Shown piece by piece: positions 1 to 9,844 of a DNA stretch of 64,000 bases. Under the pieces are notes generated by a model. The model saw only the letters and a program-made list of their open reading frames with translations, was not told the DNA's origin and did no database searches. Position 1 is the stretch's first letter, and every line of letters begins with the position of its first letter. The translations under genes were made by a program, and so were the position numbers. Source of the stretch: Eremothecium cymbalariae DBVPG#7215 (Eukaryota; Ascomycota; Saccharomycetes; Saccharomycetales; Saccharomycetaceae); contig NC_016456.1 of NCBI RefSeq assembly GCF_000235365.1, positions 372,001-436,000 of the forward strand. The letters run 5' to 3'.

Positions 1-2589
1 AGTGAATTTTGTAAAGCCAAACTTTTTTGGAGCTTCTGGCACGAGTTCATTGACTTCCCAAACAATCTCCCCTGTAGCATCATTAACAAGTTGCTTTGTC
101 CATTGTCCCTTTAGATTACCAGATAATTTTTTGTCGTTGTCATACAAGGTTATAGTTAAATCTTCAGATCTGCTGCTAAACAAACCACTATGTTTAAACG
201 CTATGACGGCTTTATAGCCTTCCGAAGATGTAACTTCAAACTGATTGGTTGGTTCAAGATACCTCTCTCCAGCGATGATATTTTTTAGTATCATGGAAGG
301 TTGCGTCCACTTGAATTTCTCACCTGTATGTCTCATAACTAAATTTATAGTTCCTTCGTTGGTGAACTCCAAAGACTTGCCCCAAAACTTTTGAGTAGGT
401 GAAATCGTATAACTGCAGACCCAATCTTTGTTCTCTACATGGAATGCAAATATTTGTGGCTTGTGAGAGACTTTTTCGCTGATGAGTTTATAACCCATGT
501 CTTCACGAACTAATTCATATGTTTCGCCAAGTAACGGATTAAGCGGTTTTCTCATTGATCTTGCCTTTTCCCTATAGACAGACAAGTAAGATGTAGCAAA
601 TGATGCCACCAATCCTAGCCTGGCTACCGGATCTTCAGTTGTAACAGCTTTGTTCAAAAGTCCAGCATATTCAAAGGTTTCTGCAAGCAGTTGTAAAACT
701 GTGATGGGTTCATTAGAAGACATTGGCATAGAGATAGAGTTAAGATCTTTACCAACATTCTTCCGTAAAAATGATAACAAACTTGGAGGAGTAGTAGTAG
801 GCTTTTCTATATCGTCACGACGTTTAACTTTCAAAGCTATTGGAAGTGGATACATATCAACAGGACCTAAAGAAGACTCTCCTCCTGATGACTGAATAGT
901 CTCCATCGTTTCAGAATGCAATGAATTCATTTTATCAATGATTCTGTCTTTAGAGATCATATTTGGAACTTCAGAACCAGCAGACATGTTTAACTCAAGG
1001 CCATCGATTCCCTCTTCGTCATCCAACATGATAACCGCTTTTTCATCGTCCAATGCATCATAAAACTCTTCAGAAAAGATAGAAGCCGCCGAAGACTTTG
1101 TTGTAGTGGCTATTTTATCCATAAGTTTGCAGCCAGGCAGAGAAGTGAACAGTGGGGATGTGAATATTAGCCGCGATTTTAGAGATATATTGGCTAGGAG
1201 GCTTTCCAACTCAGACAACTTCTTATACAAATCGGTTTCCCCTTTCAGCTCATTTATTGGGAAAGGTATTACAGAAGAATAAGCATTAGAGTTTGAAGTT
1301 GTTGATTTGGAAGTCTTTCGTACAGGGCCATTATTGTTAGGCTCATCAAAGGCAGAACTATTTTTAGCTAAAATGGTAGGTCCTTTAGCCGACGATAGAG
1401 AAGAACTTCTGGACGTTGATCTAGTTTGCGGTGTTGGTGGCTTTAAATATGCCTTATCAATGAGTTGAGATTGTGATAAAGCGTATTGGTTTTTACATTC
1501 CTCAGCTTTGGAATGAGCTATCTGCAATTCTGCCAATAAACTTTGGGCTAAACTCTCCAGCGTTTCCGTTTCAGAGTATTTCCTATTGTTCTGGTTATCG
1601 GAATTTGCTTTGTAGCATGATTCAAGTGCTTCGACCCATGTTTCCCATTCTAGAGAATCTCTAGCCTTTAAAGCCCATATTTCCATGCCTGAGTCAATTA
1701 CAATCAGTCTAGTCTTTTTGTTCGCACTTACCGTAGACAATGTAATTACTATTTCGCCTCTGCACACAGAATTCCATTCGCTCAGATAGTATGACAATGT
1801 ACCATATTTCAGATCTAACTTAAAAAATCTCTTTGTAAAGCCTTGCAATTTCTTTCTACGTCGTTTCAAGAGAAAGCCTTGGAGTATTCTCCCTTGCTTC
1901 AAACGAAACATCTCCTTTCCTGAAATTGACTGAGAGCTTGGATTTAGATTCGAATTATTCATGTTTGAAATCGATAAAACGTTATCGACCTGCATCACTT
2001 CATCTTGCGAAAATACAGACTCGTTGTCACACAACTGCGAGTGATGTACCACACTTGCGCTGAACAACACTTTTTTTTTAACCTTCTTCGAAATGGTATT
2101 ATCAAGAATAAATGCATAATACAAATCCTCAGCATCATCTTCAATGGTCATAGTCCCTTGGTAAATTTCGTTCCCTTGAACATTGCCAATCCACGAAACC
2201 TTAGTCAACCCAGATTGATCTAGTCTGGTTTGCAACTCAGGATTAGGCAACACCCCAGCATTAGCCTCATCTGCATCATCCTTCGCCAACGAACTGCTGC
2301 TCATACTAAACGCCCGGTTCCTAAACTCTACCATAAGGTTCCTATCATCTGACTCTATGTGAACTTGAGGCATTTCTGCATTTTGACTGGATGAAACCGA
2401 ATTAACATGTCGTGAAGGAGAACCCCGGTTTGAAAGAGTGGCTGGAATCCCTGTATCCGTCAACTTCTTGTAAATACCAAGGCAAATTGACTTCTTCAAA
2501 GGCTTTATTTGATAAGCAATAGTATCCCCACGTTTAACCTTCAACCATCTTACAACAAACGACTTATTTTGGATATCAATGGTCTCCAT
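1..2589 (-). CDS. OSH3: Oxysterol-binding protein homologue Osh3 (3' end outside window)
   Basis: Lipid-transfer protein of the OSBP/ORP family, expected at ER-plasma membrane contacts. The frame is open from ATG at 2589 to the window edge, 863 codons; S. cerevisiae Osh3 is about 996 residues, so roughly the last 130 are missing. The N-terminus (METIDIQNKSF) is almost identical to Osh3 and begins its GOLD-like domain. A PH domain follows at about residues 235-325 (ending near ALESCY). A FFAT-type motif for binding the ER protein Scs2/VAP is visible near residue 505 (EEFYDALDD). The ORD has the Osh3-type signature EKVSHKPQ rather than the usual EQVSHHPP. It diverges from DAD4. Family assignment is secure; the function is taken from the family. 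Confidence 0.95.
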   Translation of the reverse strand, partial: METIDIQNKSFVVRWLKVKRGDTIAYQIKPLKKSICLGIYKKLTDTGIPATLSNRGSPSRHVNSVSSSQNAEMPQVHIESDDRNLMVEFRNRAFSMSSSSLAKDDADEANAGVLPNPELQTRLDQSGLTKVSWIGNVQGNEIYQGTMTIEDDAEDLYYAFILDNTISKKVKKKVLFSASVVHHSQLCDNESVFSQDEVMQVDNVLSISNMNNSNLNPSSQSISGKEMFRLKQGRILQGFLLKRRRKKLQGFTKRFFKLDLKYGTLSYYLSEWNSVCRGEIVITLSTVSANKKTRLIVIDSGMEIWALKARDSLEWETWVEALESCYKANSDNQNNRKYSETETLESLAQSLLAELQIAHSKAEECKNQYALSQSQLIDKAYLKPPTPQTRSTSRSSSLSSAKGPTILAKNSSAFDEPNNNGPVRKTSKSTTSNSNAYSSVIPFPINELKGETDLYKKLSELESLLANISLKSRLIFTSPLFTSLPGCKLMDKIATTTKSSAASIFSEEFYDALDDEKAVIMLDDEEGIDGLELNMSAGSEVPNMISKDRIIDKMNSLHSETMETIQSSGGESSLGPVDMYPLPIALKVKRRDDIEKPTTTPPSLLSFLRKNVGKDLNSISMPMSSNEPITVLQLLAETFEYAGLLNKAVTTEDPVARLGLVASFATSYLSVYREKARSMRKPLNPLLGETYELVREDMGYKLISEKVSHKPQIFAFHVENKDWVCSYTISPTQKFWGKSLEFTNEGTINLVMRHTGEKFKWTQPSMILKNIIAGERYLEPTNQFEVTSSEGYKAVIAFKHSGLFSSRSEDLTITLYDNDKKLSGNLKGQWTKQLVNDATGEIVWEVNELVPEAPKKFGFTKFT

Positions 2590-3095
2590 AATGGCCTATA
2601 TATAGAGACTCACCAAAAGCCCCTTTAATTTCCCCCACAACCAATTATCAATCCAAAAACCGTCAATCCCGGTACAAACCAAAACAAAGCCAATAATCTA
2701 CCCACTTAGCCCACCTAATGTTATTTATTCTATTGCCTACTGCAAATGATAATTAGCAAGTAGCAAACGCTTAAAATAAAAAAGGCCAGCTGCAAACAAC
2801 GTTATGGTGCAGATCTTAATATTACCCTCAAAAGTCACACTGGTTATCAACAAACTCCTGGGCACTTCTTGCAGCTATTATGAGCTTATACTGTTAGTTT
2901 TGGTTGTGTTTTGTTCGTTTTAAAACCGCCTTTATGAGGTCCTTTGTGTGTGACGTATTGAAAGAAGAAGCGAAGTGCGCTGTATTTGGGGCTCACATTT
3001 TATTATATTGCCTTTCTAATTAAAGCGAGCATACATAGTTTGGACTATTTAGGCCGTAGCCGGGAGGGTACAAGGCAATGGAATCTGGATCAGCG

Positions 3096-3314
3096 ATGGA
3101 GAATCCTCATGAGAAGGTTCAAGTCAATATCTTAGCCAGAATTATAGGTAATGTAGAGAGATTGAATCAGAGCGTATCGACGCTTAATCAAGAAATGCAA
3201 CGAATAAACAACAGAAATAAGAACTTGGAAATGATGGGTACGATGTGCGAAAATTACGGTAAGGCTATAGAGTTCAACTTGAAGACAACCGGGAATAAGA
3301 GACATCCAGCATAG
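3096..3314 (+). CDS. DAD4: DASH/Dam1 complex subunit Dad4
   Basis: Small subunit of the DASH (Dam1) ring complex that couples kinetochores to spindle microtubules. From the ATG at 3096 the product is 72 residues, the length of S. cerevisiae Dad4, and starts MENPHE as that protein does. A heptad-like central helix and the conserved block NNRNKNLEMMG identify it. An in-frame ATG six codons upstream (3078) could add MESGSA; I prefer the downstream start because it matches the family N-terminus. It converges with NOP10 and diverges from OSH3. SWA2, two genes away, is also its neighbour in S. cerevisiae (YDR320C / YDR320C-A). Confidence 0.93.
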   Translation: MENPHEKVQVNILARIIGNVERLNQSVSTLNQEMQRINNRNKNLEMMGTMCENYGKAIEFNLKTTGNKRHPA

Positions 3315-3456
3315 GCTGTTGCGGAGTGTATGAGGTCAGGAATTTTTTTGTAGGTTCATCCATTATATGTATGTATTCGTTTATTTATTTATCGAATGAA
3401 ATTAATATACATGATTATCTTTAAAGGTCTAATGAAACTAGAAACATTGACTATTA

Positions 3457-3633
3457 TTATTGGGTTGGAAGCATGTTGAATCTTTTCTTCAAGGTGACTC
3501 TTTGTCTCGAATATTTGTCGTCTGGAGAGAACCTGGCAGGATGAGCGGGCTTAGTGATTTCACCGTCTTCAGTGGCCTTCTTTAAGGTATAAATTCTTTT
3601 GCCATCTGGGCCCAAAGTAAACATTAAATGCAT
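3457..3633 (-). CDS. NOP10: H/ACA snoRNP protein Nop10
   Basis: A 58-codon gene, shorter than usual ORF cut-offs, reading [17 protein letters not shown] and ending [10 protein letters not shown] before TAA. It matches Nop10, the small core protein of H/ACA ribonucleoproteins that, with Cbf5, Gar1 and Nhp2, pseudouridylates rRNA. S. cerevisiae Nop10 is also 58 residues with the same start and the same segment [20 protein letters not shown]. It lies between OSH3 and ERG7 genes as YHR072W-A does between YHR072W and YHR073W, on the same relative strand. Very secure despite its size. Confidence 0.96.
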   Translation of the reverse strand: MHLMFTLGPDGKRIYTLKKATEDGEITKPAHPARFSPDDKYSRQRVTLKKRFNMLPTQ

Positions 3634-4510
3634 CTCTGACGGGTTTGAAACTAGCTAGAATGGCTGGTGTGTATTAGTTAGAGTTTGCAATAGGAGATGA
3701 GCTTCATTATAAAGTGTGAGTTGCCGATATTTGGATTCTTTTGGATTTGAATTTATTTTTTTAGAAAAATTTTTATTTTAGTCACGTGAGTTGATTATAT
3801 AAGCTGTACTGACCGGACTTGGTTTTAGTTTTACCAACATCTGGTACTGTATCTGTAAACCAATAAGAGGGGAAGGGGTGATGTGGAATGTTTGATTTAA
3901 CCAGCTCCTGGGGCTCGAAAGTATTCCGAGCTAGTCTGGTATTGAGAACCAGGTGTCACCCGCACCTTGTTAGTATTTTATTTATTTTAAAAACAACTAA
4001 CAATCTTGTAAACTTACAGATTGAATAACCCATGCATTTAGCCTGCCTAGGATAAGAGAGCTCCTTCGCTTAAGCAAAGAGGAGGATATATCAAGGTTTT
4101 TTTCAACTGTTGCCGTTTGTCTTCCTGCCTGCCTAATCTTTTCTACGTAGACGAACAATACAATTGGATGCTGACACAGGTGTGTCAGTGCCGTAATTTT
4201 TTTCTTCCCTTTAATGTAAGGTATTTGCTATTAAACAAATGGGAATACGAAACAATTTAAATAGTGAATGTCTAAGGTATGAGCAGTAAGGCGCTCATTA
4301 CTAGGCACGTTTCTTTTTGCAGTGTGGTATAGTTTCTAGTAGATAACGTGAGCTTGAAAGCGGGTTCCAATGTTATATGGATAAGTTTAGAAAGGGGAGC
4401 GCATTCTAACAACTCACACCATCATCCTGTAAACAACATTGCAATCCAAAAACTAGTTTTATGGTAACTGTTACACTTGAAATCTATTGGTAGCATATTC
4501 TGAATGATAA
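3634..4510. other. Intergenic region between NOP10 and the membrane-protein gene
   Basis: No protein gene seen. It would hold the divergent promoters of NOP10 and the gene at 4511. A CACGTG E-box lies at 3783-3788 and a TATATAA-like run shortly after. At 3876-3961 an outer 6-bp pairing encloses three short hairpins (see findings). Inverted repeats lie at 4171-4188 and 4279-4298 (ATGAGC/GCTCAT). Confidence 0.5.
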
Positions 4511-5035
4511 ATGTCGGAACGGAACATTAACCGTACGTATTGGTCTGATGAGTGGTTTTTGCTTCCTGAATCTATCAAACCCAAGGAATTGAAGTCTTTT
4601 CTAACCGACAGTGATAAAATAGGATCCTTTTCCTTCATGTGGTTCACAGTATTCATAATATCATTGCTTGCATACATGATTTTCTCCTTTGTCTATGAAT
4701 ACTCATACGCAATGAAAAAGAGGATCCAAAGAAGACATGAAGAAGCATTGATTTCTCAAAAGCCTATATGGATTTCTATCTGTGATTATCATACAAAACT
4801 ATCACCTGCTGCACAGGATGCCTACCTCGAATATTCTCAGAGAATGTTCGAACAGCTAAGGGGGCGCTTAGAAGTGGAAAAGGCACAGTCCACCGCCATT
4901 CAAAACGCCAAGACCAAAGCTGAAGAAGAATTGAATGGCCTAAAGCGCCTAACGGCATGGGCTTGTAAGCGTGCACATTTCTCCAAATGGAAGTTCAAAG
5001 AGCAAAGGCATATCATACTGGAGGATATGGTATGA
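4511..5035 (+). CDS. Unrecognised single-span membrane protein with coiled coil
   Basis: I do not recognise this 174-residue product. The N-terminal 38 residues are polar, with three Trp/Tyr-rich positions (TYWSDEWF). One strong hydrophobic span follows at about 42-63 (FMWFTVFIISLLAYMIFSFVY). Then come a basic stop-transfer-like stretch (KKRIQRRHEE), a predicted helical or coiled-coil region at about 100-150 rich in Glu, Gln and Lys, and a basic tail. There is no cleavable signal peptide, so a single-pass membrane anchor is the simplest reading. It lies between NOP10 and SWA2; I know of no gene at that position in S. cerevisiae. The coding appearance is good (the frame is open throughout and the composition is protein-like), but no function should be assumed. 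Confidence 0.7.
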   Translation: MSERNINRTYWSDEWFLLPESIKPKELKSFLTDSDKIGSFSFMWFTVFIISLLAYMIFSFVYEYSYAMKKRIQRRHEEALISQKPIWISICDYHTKLSPAAQDAYLEYSQRMFEQLRGRLEVEKAQSTAIQNAKTKAEEELNGLKRLTAWACKRAHFSKWKFKEQRHIILEDMV

Positions 5036-5371
5036 TGTTTAGCGAGCTCAGCTTAGCATCCCTTGACAAAAAGCCCTGCCTACCTAGTCCATTTCAAACA
5101 CATTCAATACAGAAGTTTAAAAGCTGCCTACTAAACTATATTTAATTCACATACCATCAGTAGTAATATACCATAGCAATGCATACTAAAACTTCTGGCT
5201 TCATGCCTTCTATCTACTAATTGTACCCCATTCATTATGAACAGTGTCCAACCATTTTAGTTCTCCGTAACATACGATTTATTTTTCCGGCGCCCTAGCT
5301 GTTTTAATATTTACAAGTCACCTAACAACGTATATACTCGTAAGTGGAGCAAGTAATAAGCGAGGACTGGG
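5036..5371 (+). promoter_or_regulatory. Intergenic region upstream of SWA2
   Basis: About 335 bases without a gene, downstream of the membrane-protein gene and upstream of SWA2. A likely transcript-end signal TATATTTAAT-type run lies near 5138. I see no specific regulatory site. Confidence 0.4.
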
Positions 5372-7357
5372 ATGGGTGATCCATTTGCTACCTTATTATC
5401 TAATTTTAAAGGAGAAAAGAAAGAATTGGTTCAAAGCTCTCCCCGTAATGCTTCTTTGAATGCTATTTTATGCGAATCCTCTTCGAAGTCTTTTGAATCT
5501 TCCTCCGCCTTGGACAAGTTACAAGTGCAGGATACATCTAAGAATGCCAAAACTGTGCAATATGACCCAGAAAATGCTTTTAGTGAACGAAATTCGGCAG
5601 ATGATAGTTTAAATGAGCTCTTTTGCTTGCGTGATTCTGCTTCACCGTTGCCACCTCCTGAAAAGGAATCTATTGCCTTTGATTTTGATACTACGGTACG
5701 TGATTTAAACCCAGCTAATTTGAATGAAGCTATGTGGGGCCTAGAAGGTCCTTTATTGGAAGGTGTGCATGGGATGGAGTCTGAGCCAATAAATGCCCGT
5801 GGAATATCCACCGAAGATGCTAACTCATGTTATGATCAAGGACTTTTTTACATTGATGCCCAAGAAGTTCTTCAGAATGGTAAGAAATTTCAACAGAGAA
5901 ATGGCTTTACTGCAGGCCAGAGATCAGATTCTGATAACGATAGAGTATTTACTTTCAGAAAGGATAATGAAGAAGAGAATTTGATATCATTTGCTTCAAA
6001 CTTGTTTACAAAGGGCCGGGACTTGGTAGAGAATAAGATCAATAAAACCTTCGAAAATATAGGGAACAGAAGGTCTACGCCCTTCGAATTCAAACTGTTT
6101 TCCTCAGAGAACACAAACTCAAGAAGCCATACTAATAAATATGAACCAGAACTAAGCCGTGATTCCTCTAATTCAGATTATATTTCCAAGAAATTCGACG
6201 GTCTCAGTGTAGATGAAGATAAAGGTAACCCTTGTTTGAACAAAGAAGAAAATTATGCAGATCTTCTAAGCCATGCTTTTCTTGATACAGGAGATACAGA
6301 AGCCAAAGATAGAATATGGGGGCAAAGTCAGAACGTTCACTCACAGGAATCGCTATATTCAGCAGAAGATGGGAAATTGATCGATTTTGATACGGAAGAG
6401 GCGCCACCACCAGCTTCAAAGGTAAGTAGTCATTATGTACCCATTTCTCAAATTGAAATGTCTGGATATCAGGAATTTAACATCAATGGTAAGCAATATT
6501 TCAGAAACGGAGATTACCATAATGCTCATCAACAGTATATCAAGTCACTAAACACTTTACCCGTTGGCCACCCCTTACGCATCGTTGCTTATTCTAACAT
6601 TATTACAACACAATTAAAGATTGGTGAACACACTGAATCGTTAAAAAATATAGAAAAGGCATGTGACTTATTGGATGGAAGCTCGTTAGATGGAATAATT
6701 CAGGGAACAAATCCTCCAAAGACTTATAAAGAATTTTGGAATAAAATTATTTCAAAAAAAGCAGAGGTTTTGGAATACTTAGAGCACTATGATGAGGCAT
6801 TAGCTGTTTACCGCTGTTTAATATCAAAAGGCGTATTTGATAAGAAGATCATCGAGGGTAAAACTCGGTGCCAAAAGCATTCTAAAATCACAAGCGAGCC
6901 AGCTACTGAAGATTCCGCTCTTGCTCCGGTACAAAAGGATAAGGTACCCAAATCCAATAATTCGTCCATACCTGAACGAAGAATTCGATCCCAAAAGGCT
7001 GAGGAACTTATAAAAAAACGCCAAGAGATGAAGGAATTGGAAAAACAAAAATTTCGATTACATGACAAAGTCCACTCCAAAATCCAGTCTTGGATTGATG
7101 GTAAGGAGACTGATTTACGTCACTTGCTGAGCAGATTATCCTTAGTGCTGACATGGACTAATTGGAACCATATAGGTGCGAATGATCTAGTTATTCCTAA
7201 GAAAGTGAAGATCATTTATATGAAAGCGATCAGTAAGGTGCATCCCGATAAGGTTCCTTCCACATTGGACTTAGAAAGCAAAATGCTTGCGGAAGATATA
7301 TTTAGCGTTTTGGGTAATGCATGGAATGTATTCAAGTTAAATAATGATATTAACTAG
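5372..7357 (+). CDS. SWA2: Auxilin-like J-domain protein Swa2
   Basis: Auxilin homologue that recruits Hsp70 (Ssa) to uncoat clathrin vesicles. The 661-residue length is close to S. cerevisiae Swa2 (668). The start MGDPFATLL matches the family start (MSDPFAHLL). Two-thirds along, a TPR region (about 365-510; FNINGKQYFRNGDYHNAHQQY) is clear. The C-terminal J domain has the Hsp70-contacting HPDK at about residue 624 and ends FKLNNDIN exactly as Swa2. The region expected to hold the UBA domain is only weakly recognisable (about residues 140-170). The N-terminal third is low in structure and rich in Ser, Asp and Glu, as expected for clathrin-binding segments. Confidence 0.95.
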   Translation: MGDPFATLLSNFKGEKKELVQSSPRNASLNAILCESSSKSFESSSALDKLQVQDTSKNAKTVQYDPENAFSERNSADDSLNELFCLRDSASPLPPPEKESIAFDFDTTVRDLNPANLNEAMWGLEGPLLEGVHGMESEPINARGISTEDANSCYDQGLFYIDAQEVLQNGKKFQQRNGFTAGQRSDSDNDRVFTFRKDNEEENLISFASNLFTKGRDLVENKINKTFENIGNRRSTPFEFKLFSSENTNSRSHTNKYEPELSRDSSNSDYISKKFDGLSVDEDKGNPCLNKEENYADLLSHAFLDTGDTEAKDRIWGQSQNVHSQESLYSAEDGKLIDFDTEEAPPPASKVSSHYVPISQIEMSGYQEFNINGKQYFRNGDYHNAHQQYIKSLNTLPVGHPLRIVAYSNIITTQLKIGEHTESLKNIEKACDLLDGSSLDGIIQGTNPPKTYKEFWNKIISKKAEVLEYLEHYDEALAVYRCLISKGVFDKKIIEGKTRCQKHSKITSEPATEDSALAPVQKDKVPKSNNSSIPERRIRSQKAEELIKKRQEMKELEKQKFRLHDKVHSKIQSWIDGKETDLRHLLSRLSLVLTWTNWNHIGANDLVIPKKVKIIYMKAISKVHPDKVPSTLDLESKMLAEDIFSVLGNAWNVFKLNNDIN

Positions 7358-7401
7358 TTGATATTGTAATAAATCATTAGATGAGTTAACAAAAAATTAA
7401 T

Positions 7402-9606
7402 TTATATAGCTCTCTTACCATATTTTTTTGCATAAATTCCTAAAGCCTTAATAGGGAATAGGAAACGATATGTAGGGTATTCGATGGCACATGAGTGGTT
7501 GAAAATACCTTCAATTTGTTCGAATTTCCATTCTCCAGACCTTAATTGCCGGGATTTAAGTAATTGGATACCACGGTCAATTACTTCTTTATCCGGATAG
7601 TCCGCTAGCAACAGGCCTATTAGAGCCCATGAAGTCGGGACAACAAGAGAACCTTTATCATCATTTATATAGCACATTAACTCTGCGGACTTGATTGATT
7701 CACTCCATCCGCCATCAGATAATTGCTTTTTAACTAAGAAATCACAACCTCTACGAACCACCTCAGAGTTTTCATAGTTCTCTCCAATAGTATATAATGC
7801 CTCTAGTGCAAACATACCTGCATAGGTATAACAGATACCCCAACAACCGTACCACGATCCGTCCTTGCCTTGAACCTTTTTAATGTAATCTGCAGCAATT
7901 TTCACCGAATGATCAATATCATCCTTACGATAGTCATAATACTCACTGAAATAAGTCAAACCTAAAATACAAGAATCCGTGCACTCAACATAGGGATATT
8001 CAACCATAATATTCTCAAACACTTCAGCCGGGTTCAACTTCTCCATTATTAAGGGAGCCCTAATTTTTTCGTATGTTGCAAAGGAGCCATATTCAATTGA
8101 GCCAACATTCTGCAAGCTCAACAAGACATCAATGGCCTTTTGTAATGCTTCTTCCGATATTTCATCATGGATAGCAGCAAAAACAGGGGAGCGCTTTACC
8201 ATTATAACCGCCTTTAATGCTTCAGCTGTACAATCAGACACTGTATATCCTTGGGTTTTTGTGGAAAATGGCCAACCACCAACACGCTTATCCCTATAAC
8301 TGCCAGAAACACATTCATGTGTAAACTGAGAACGACATAAGAACTTATAGGCATTAGTAACAGCATCTTGAAATTCTGGTAGTTCAGCAAGATTAGCCAT
8401 AAACAAATACTGCACAAAAAAAGAACAGTCCCAAACCTGAGAACCGTTGGTCCCCATAACAGTCATACCTTGTGGACCATGGAACACATTTCCTGCAAAT
8501 GCTTCCATTAATCTTTCAAACTCAGGAGAATCAGCGCCCTCTTCTATACAGGTAACAATTGAACAGAATGCAGCGCTCACTGGCGCAACGCACAAGTACT
8601 CAGTGTTCACAATCTCCTTCCGAATCAATTCATAAACCTTCTTATTGCTATATTTTACAAGCCAATCGGGTCTCAGATAATTTTGATACCATACAATCGC
8701 AGAATTTATCACATTTAATATCGTTGAGTGTGGAAAGTATAAATCCACTTGGCATACAGTATTTCTGTGCTTCGAAAATTGAATTTCATCGAAATTTGTG
8801 GTATAAATCTCATTTCTAATTTCCTGAAGCAAAGGAGTTAATTCGCAAGCGTAAGAAATACCACATAAATAGCTCATTGGAAGGTATATCGCCCTAGTAT
8901 GAATCCACCAGCGGGCAGGATGTATTGGAACAATGTAAGGTAGTGTCCAGAACTCTGCTGGAGCTGGGTTGACACCTTCCCACTTGTACAGATTAAGAAT
9001 TGATAACCAGATCTTTCCCCAATGAGGAGCACCAATCGCCCCCCCCAATCTATGCAACGTAGATCTGGCCCTTCTGCACACAACATGATCCTTGGACATT
9101 CCCAGCAACCGTAAAACGATATAATTTAACACAGTGCCAAAAACAGTCGATTTGCCCGTAGTATGTAACCCCCACCCACCATCAACTGGATGGGCAGTGT
9201 TAACAATATATCTTATTATCTCAATCTTCTCACACTCTGGGATCTCCTTCCGTCCAACATACATAGAACCAACATAACATATAGTCATAAACATAGGTCC
9301 TTTATACTGGTTAGGAAACGTCCCTGAATCTTGGTTTTGTAAAAGCTTCAAAAAACTAGCACCATTGTAAGCAGCGTTGTAAGCCTTGAAGTTGGCATCA
9401 CCATTCCCAACATCTGGCTCAGGTGTCGAAAAATTATCCGCATTTAGCAACCATTTTGTACAGTTACACTGTGGAATCTTCTTGGAGTCCGCCTCACTGA
9501 TATATTTCCATGACGTTTCACCCAGAGAAGTACAATTCAGCCTCCACCGAGATGGGTCTGTCGAAGGAAGTCCCAAGTAGTCTGAATATAACTCAACCAT
9601 CCCCAT
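7402..9606 (-). CDS. ERG7: Lanosterol synthase (2,3-oxidosqualene cyclase)
   Basis: Cyclises 2,3-oxidosqualene to lanosterol in the ergosterol pathway, on ER or lipid-droplet membranes. The 734 residues compare with 731 in S. cerevisiae Erg7. QW-type repeats are plain (DGGWGLH, DGSWYGCWG, DGGWSES, SGEWKFE). The catalytic acid lies in SDCTAE: it is D458 from the first Met and D456 from the third codon (MVELYSDYLGLP), which aligns with the family start, so the true start may be 9600. The C-terminus CAIEYPTYRFLFPIKALG is typical. It is divergent from YFT2 across about 240 bases and convergent with SWA2. OSH3 and NOP10 are neighbours as in S. cerevisiae. Confidence 0.97.
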   Translation of the reverse strand: MGMVELYSDYLGLPSTDPSRWRLNCTSLGETSWKYISEADSKKIPQCNCTKWLLNADNFSTPEPDVGNGDANFKAYNAAYNGASFLKLLQNQDSGTFPNQYKGPMFMTICYVGSMYVGRKEIPECEKIEIIRYIVNTAHPVDGGWGLHTTGKSTVFGTVLNYIVLRLLGMSKDHVVCRRARSTLHRLGGAIGAPHWGKIWLSILNLYKWEGVNPAPAEFWTLPYIVPIHPARWWIHTRAIYLPMSYLCGISYACELTPLLQEIRNEIYTTNFDEIQFSKHRNTVCQVDLYFPHSTILNVINSAIVWYQNYLRPDWLVKYSNKKVYELIRKEIVNTEYLCVAPVSAAFCSIVTCIEEGADSPEFERLMEAFAGNVFHGPQGMTVMGTNGSQVWDCSFFVQYLFMANLAELPEFQDAVTNAYKFLCRSQFTHECVSGSYRDKRVGGWPFSTKTQGYTVSDCTAEALKAVIMVKRSPVFAAIHDEISEEALQKAIDVLLSLQNVGSIEYGSFATYEKIRAPLIMEKLNPAEVFENIMVEYPYVECTDSCILGLTYFSEYYDYRKDDIDHSVKIAADYIKKVQGKDGSWYGCWGICYTYAGMFALEALYTIGENYENSEVVRRGCDFLVKKQLSDGGWSESIKSAELMCYINDDKGSLVVPTSWALIGLLLADYPDKEVIDRGIQLLKSRQLRSGEWKFEQIEGIFNHSCAIEYPTYRFLFPIKALGIYAKKYGKRAI

Positions 9607-9844
9607 CTATATCGAACCTTCAATAACACCTTAATATGCGACCAAGTTAGAATGCTGAAAAGAGGGTTTTACCGGTCTAGGGATCTTTTTTCGGTTTCCA
9701 AATTAATATTGAAGTTGACCTAAAAGTTGCCCATAGATGAAAACTAGATCATGATAATGACGCAGGGAATTCACCGAAGTGATTTAACACTTAAAAGTTA
9801 TTAAATTGACATGGTGATTAAAAACATAATCCCCCAATACTACA

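Noticed and set aside
4471..4677. 68-codon minus-strand ORF over the 4511 gene start
   Set aside because: Shorter than and antisense to the better membrane-protein frame, with no features.
5431..5811. 126-codon minus-strand ORF
   Set aside because: Antisense to the SWA2 coding frame, which is conserved; no similarity or start context of its own.
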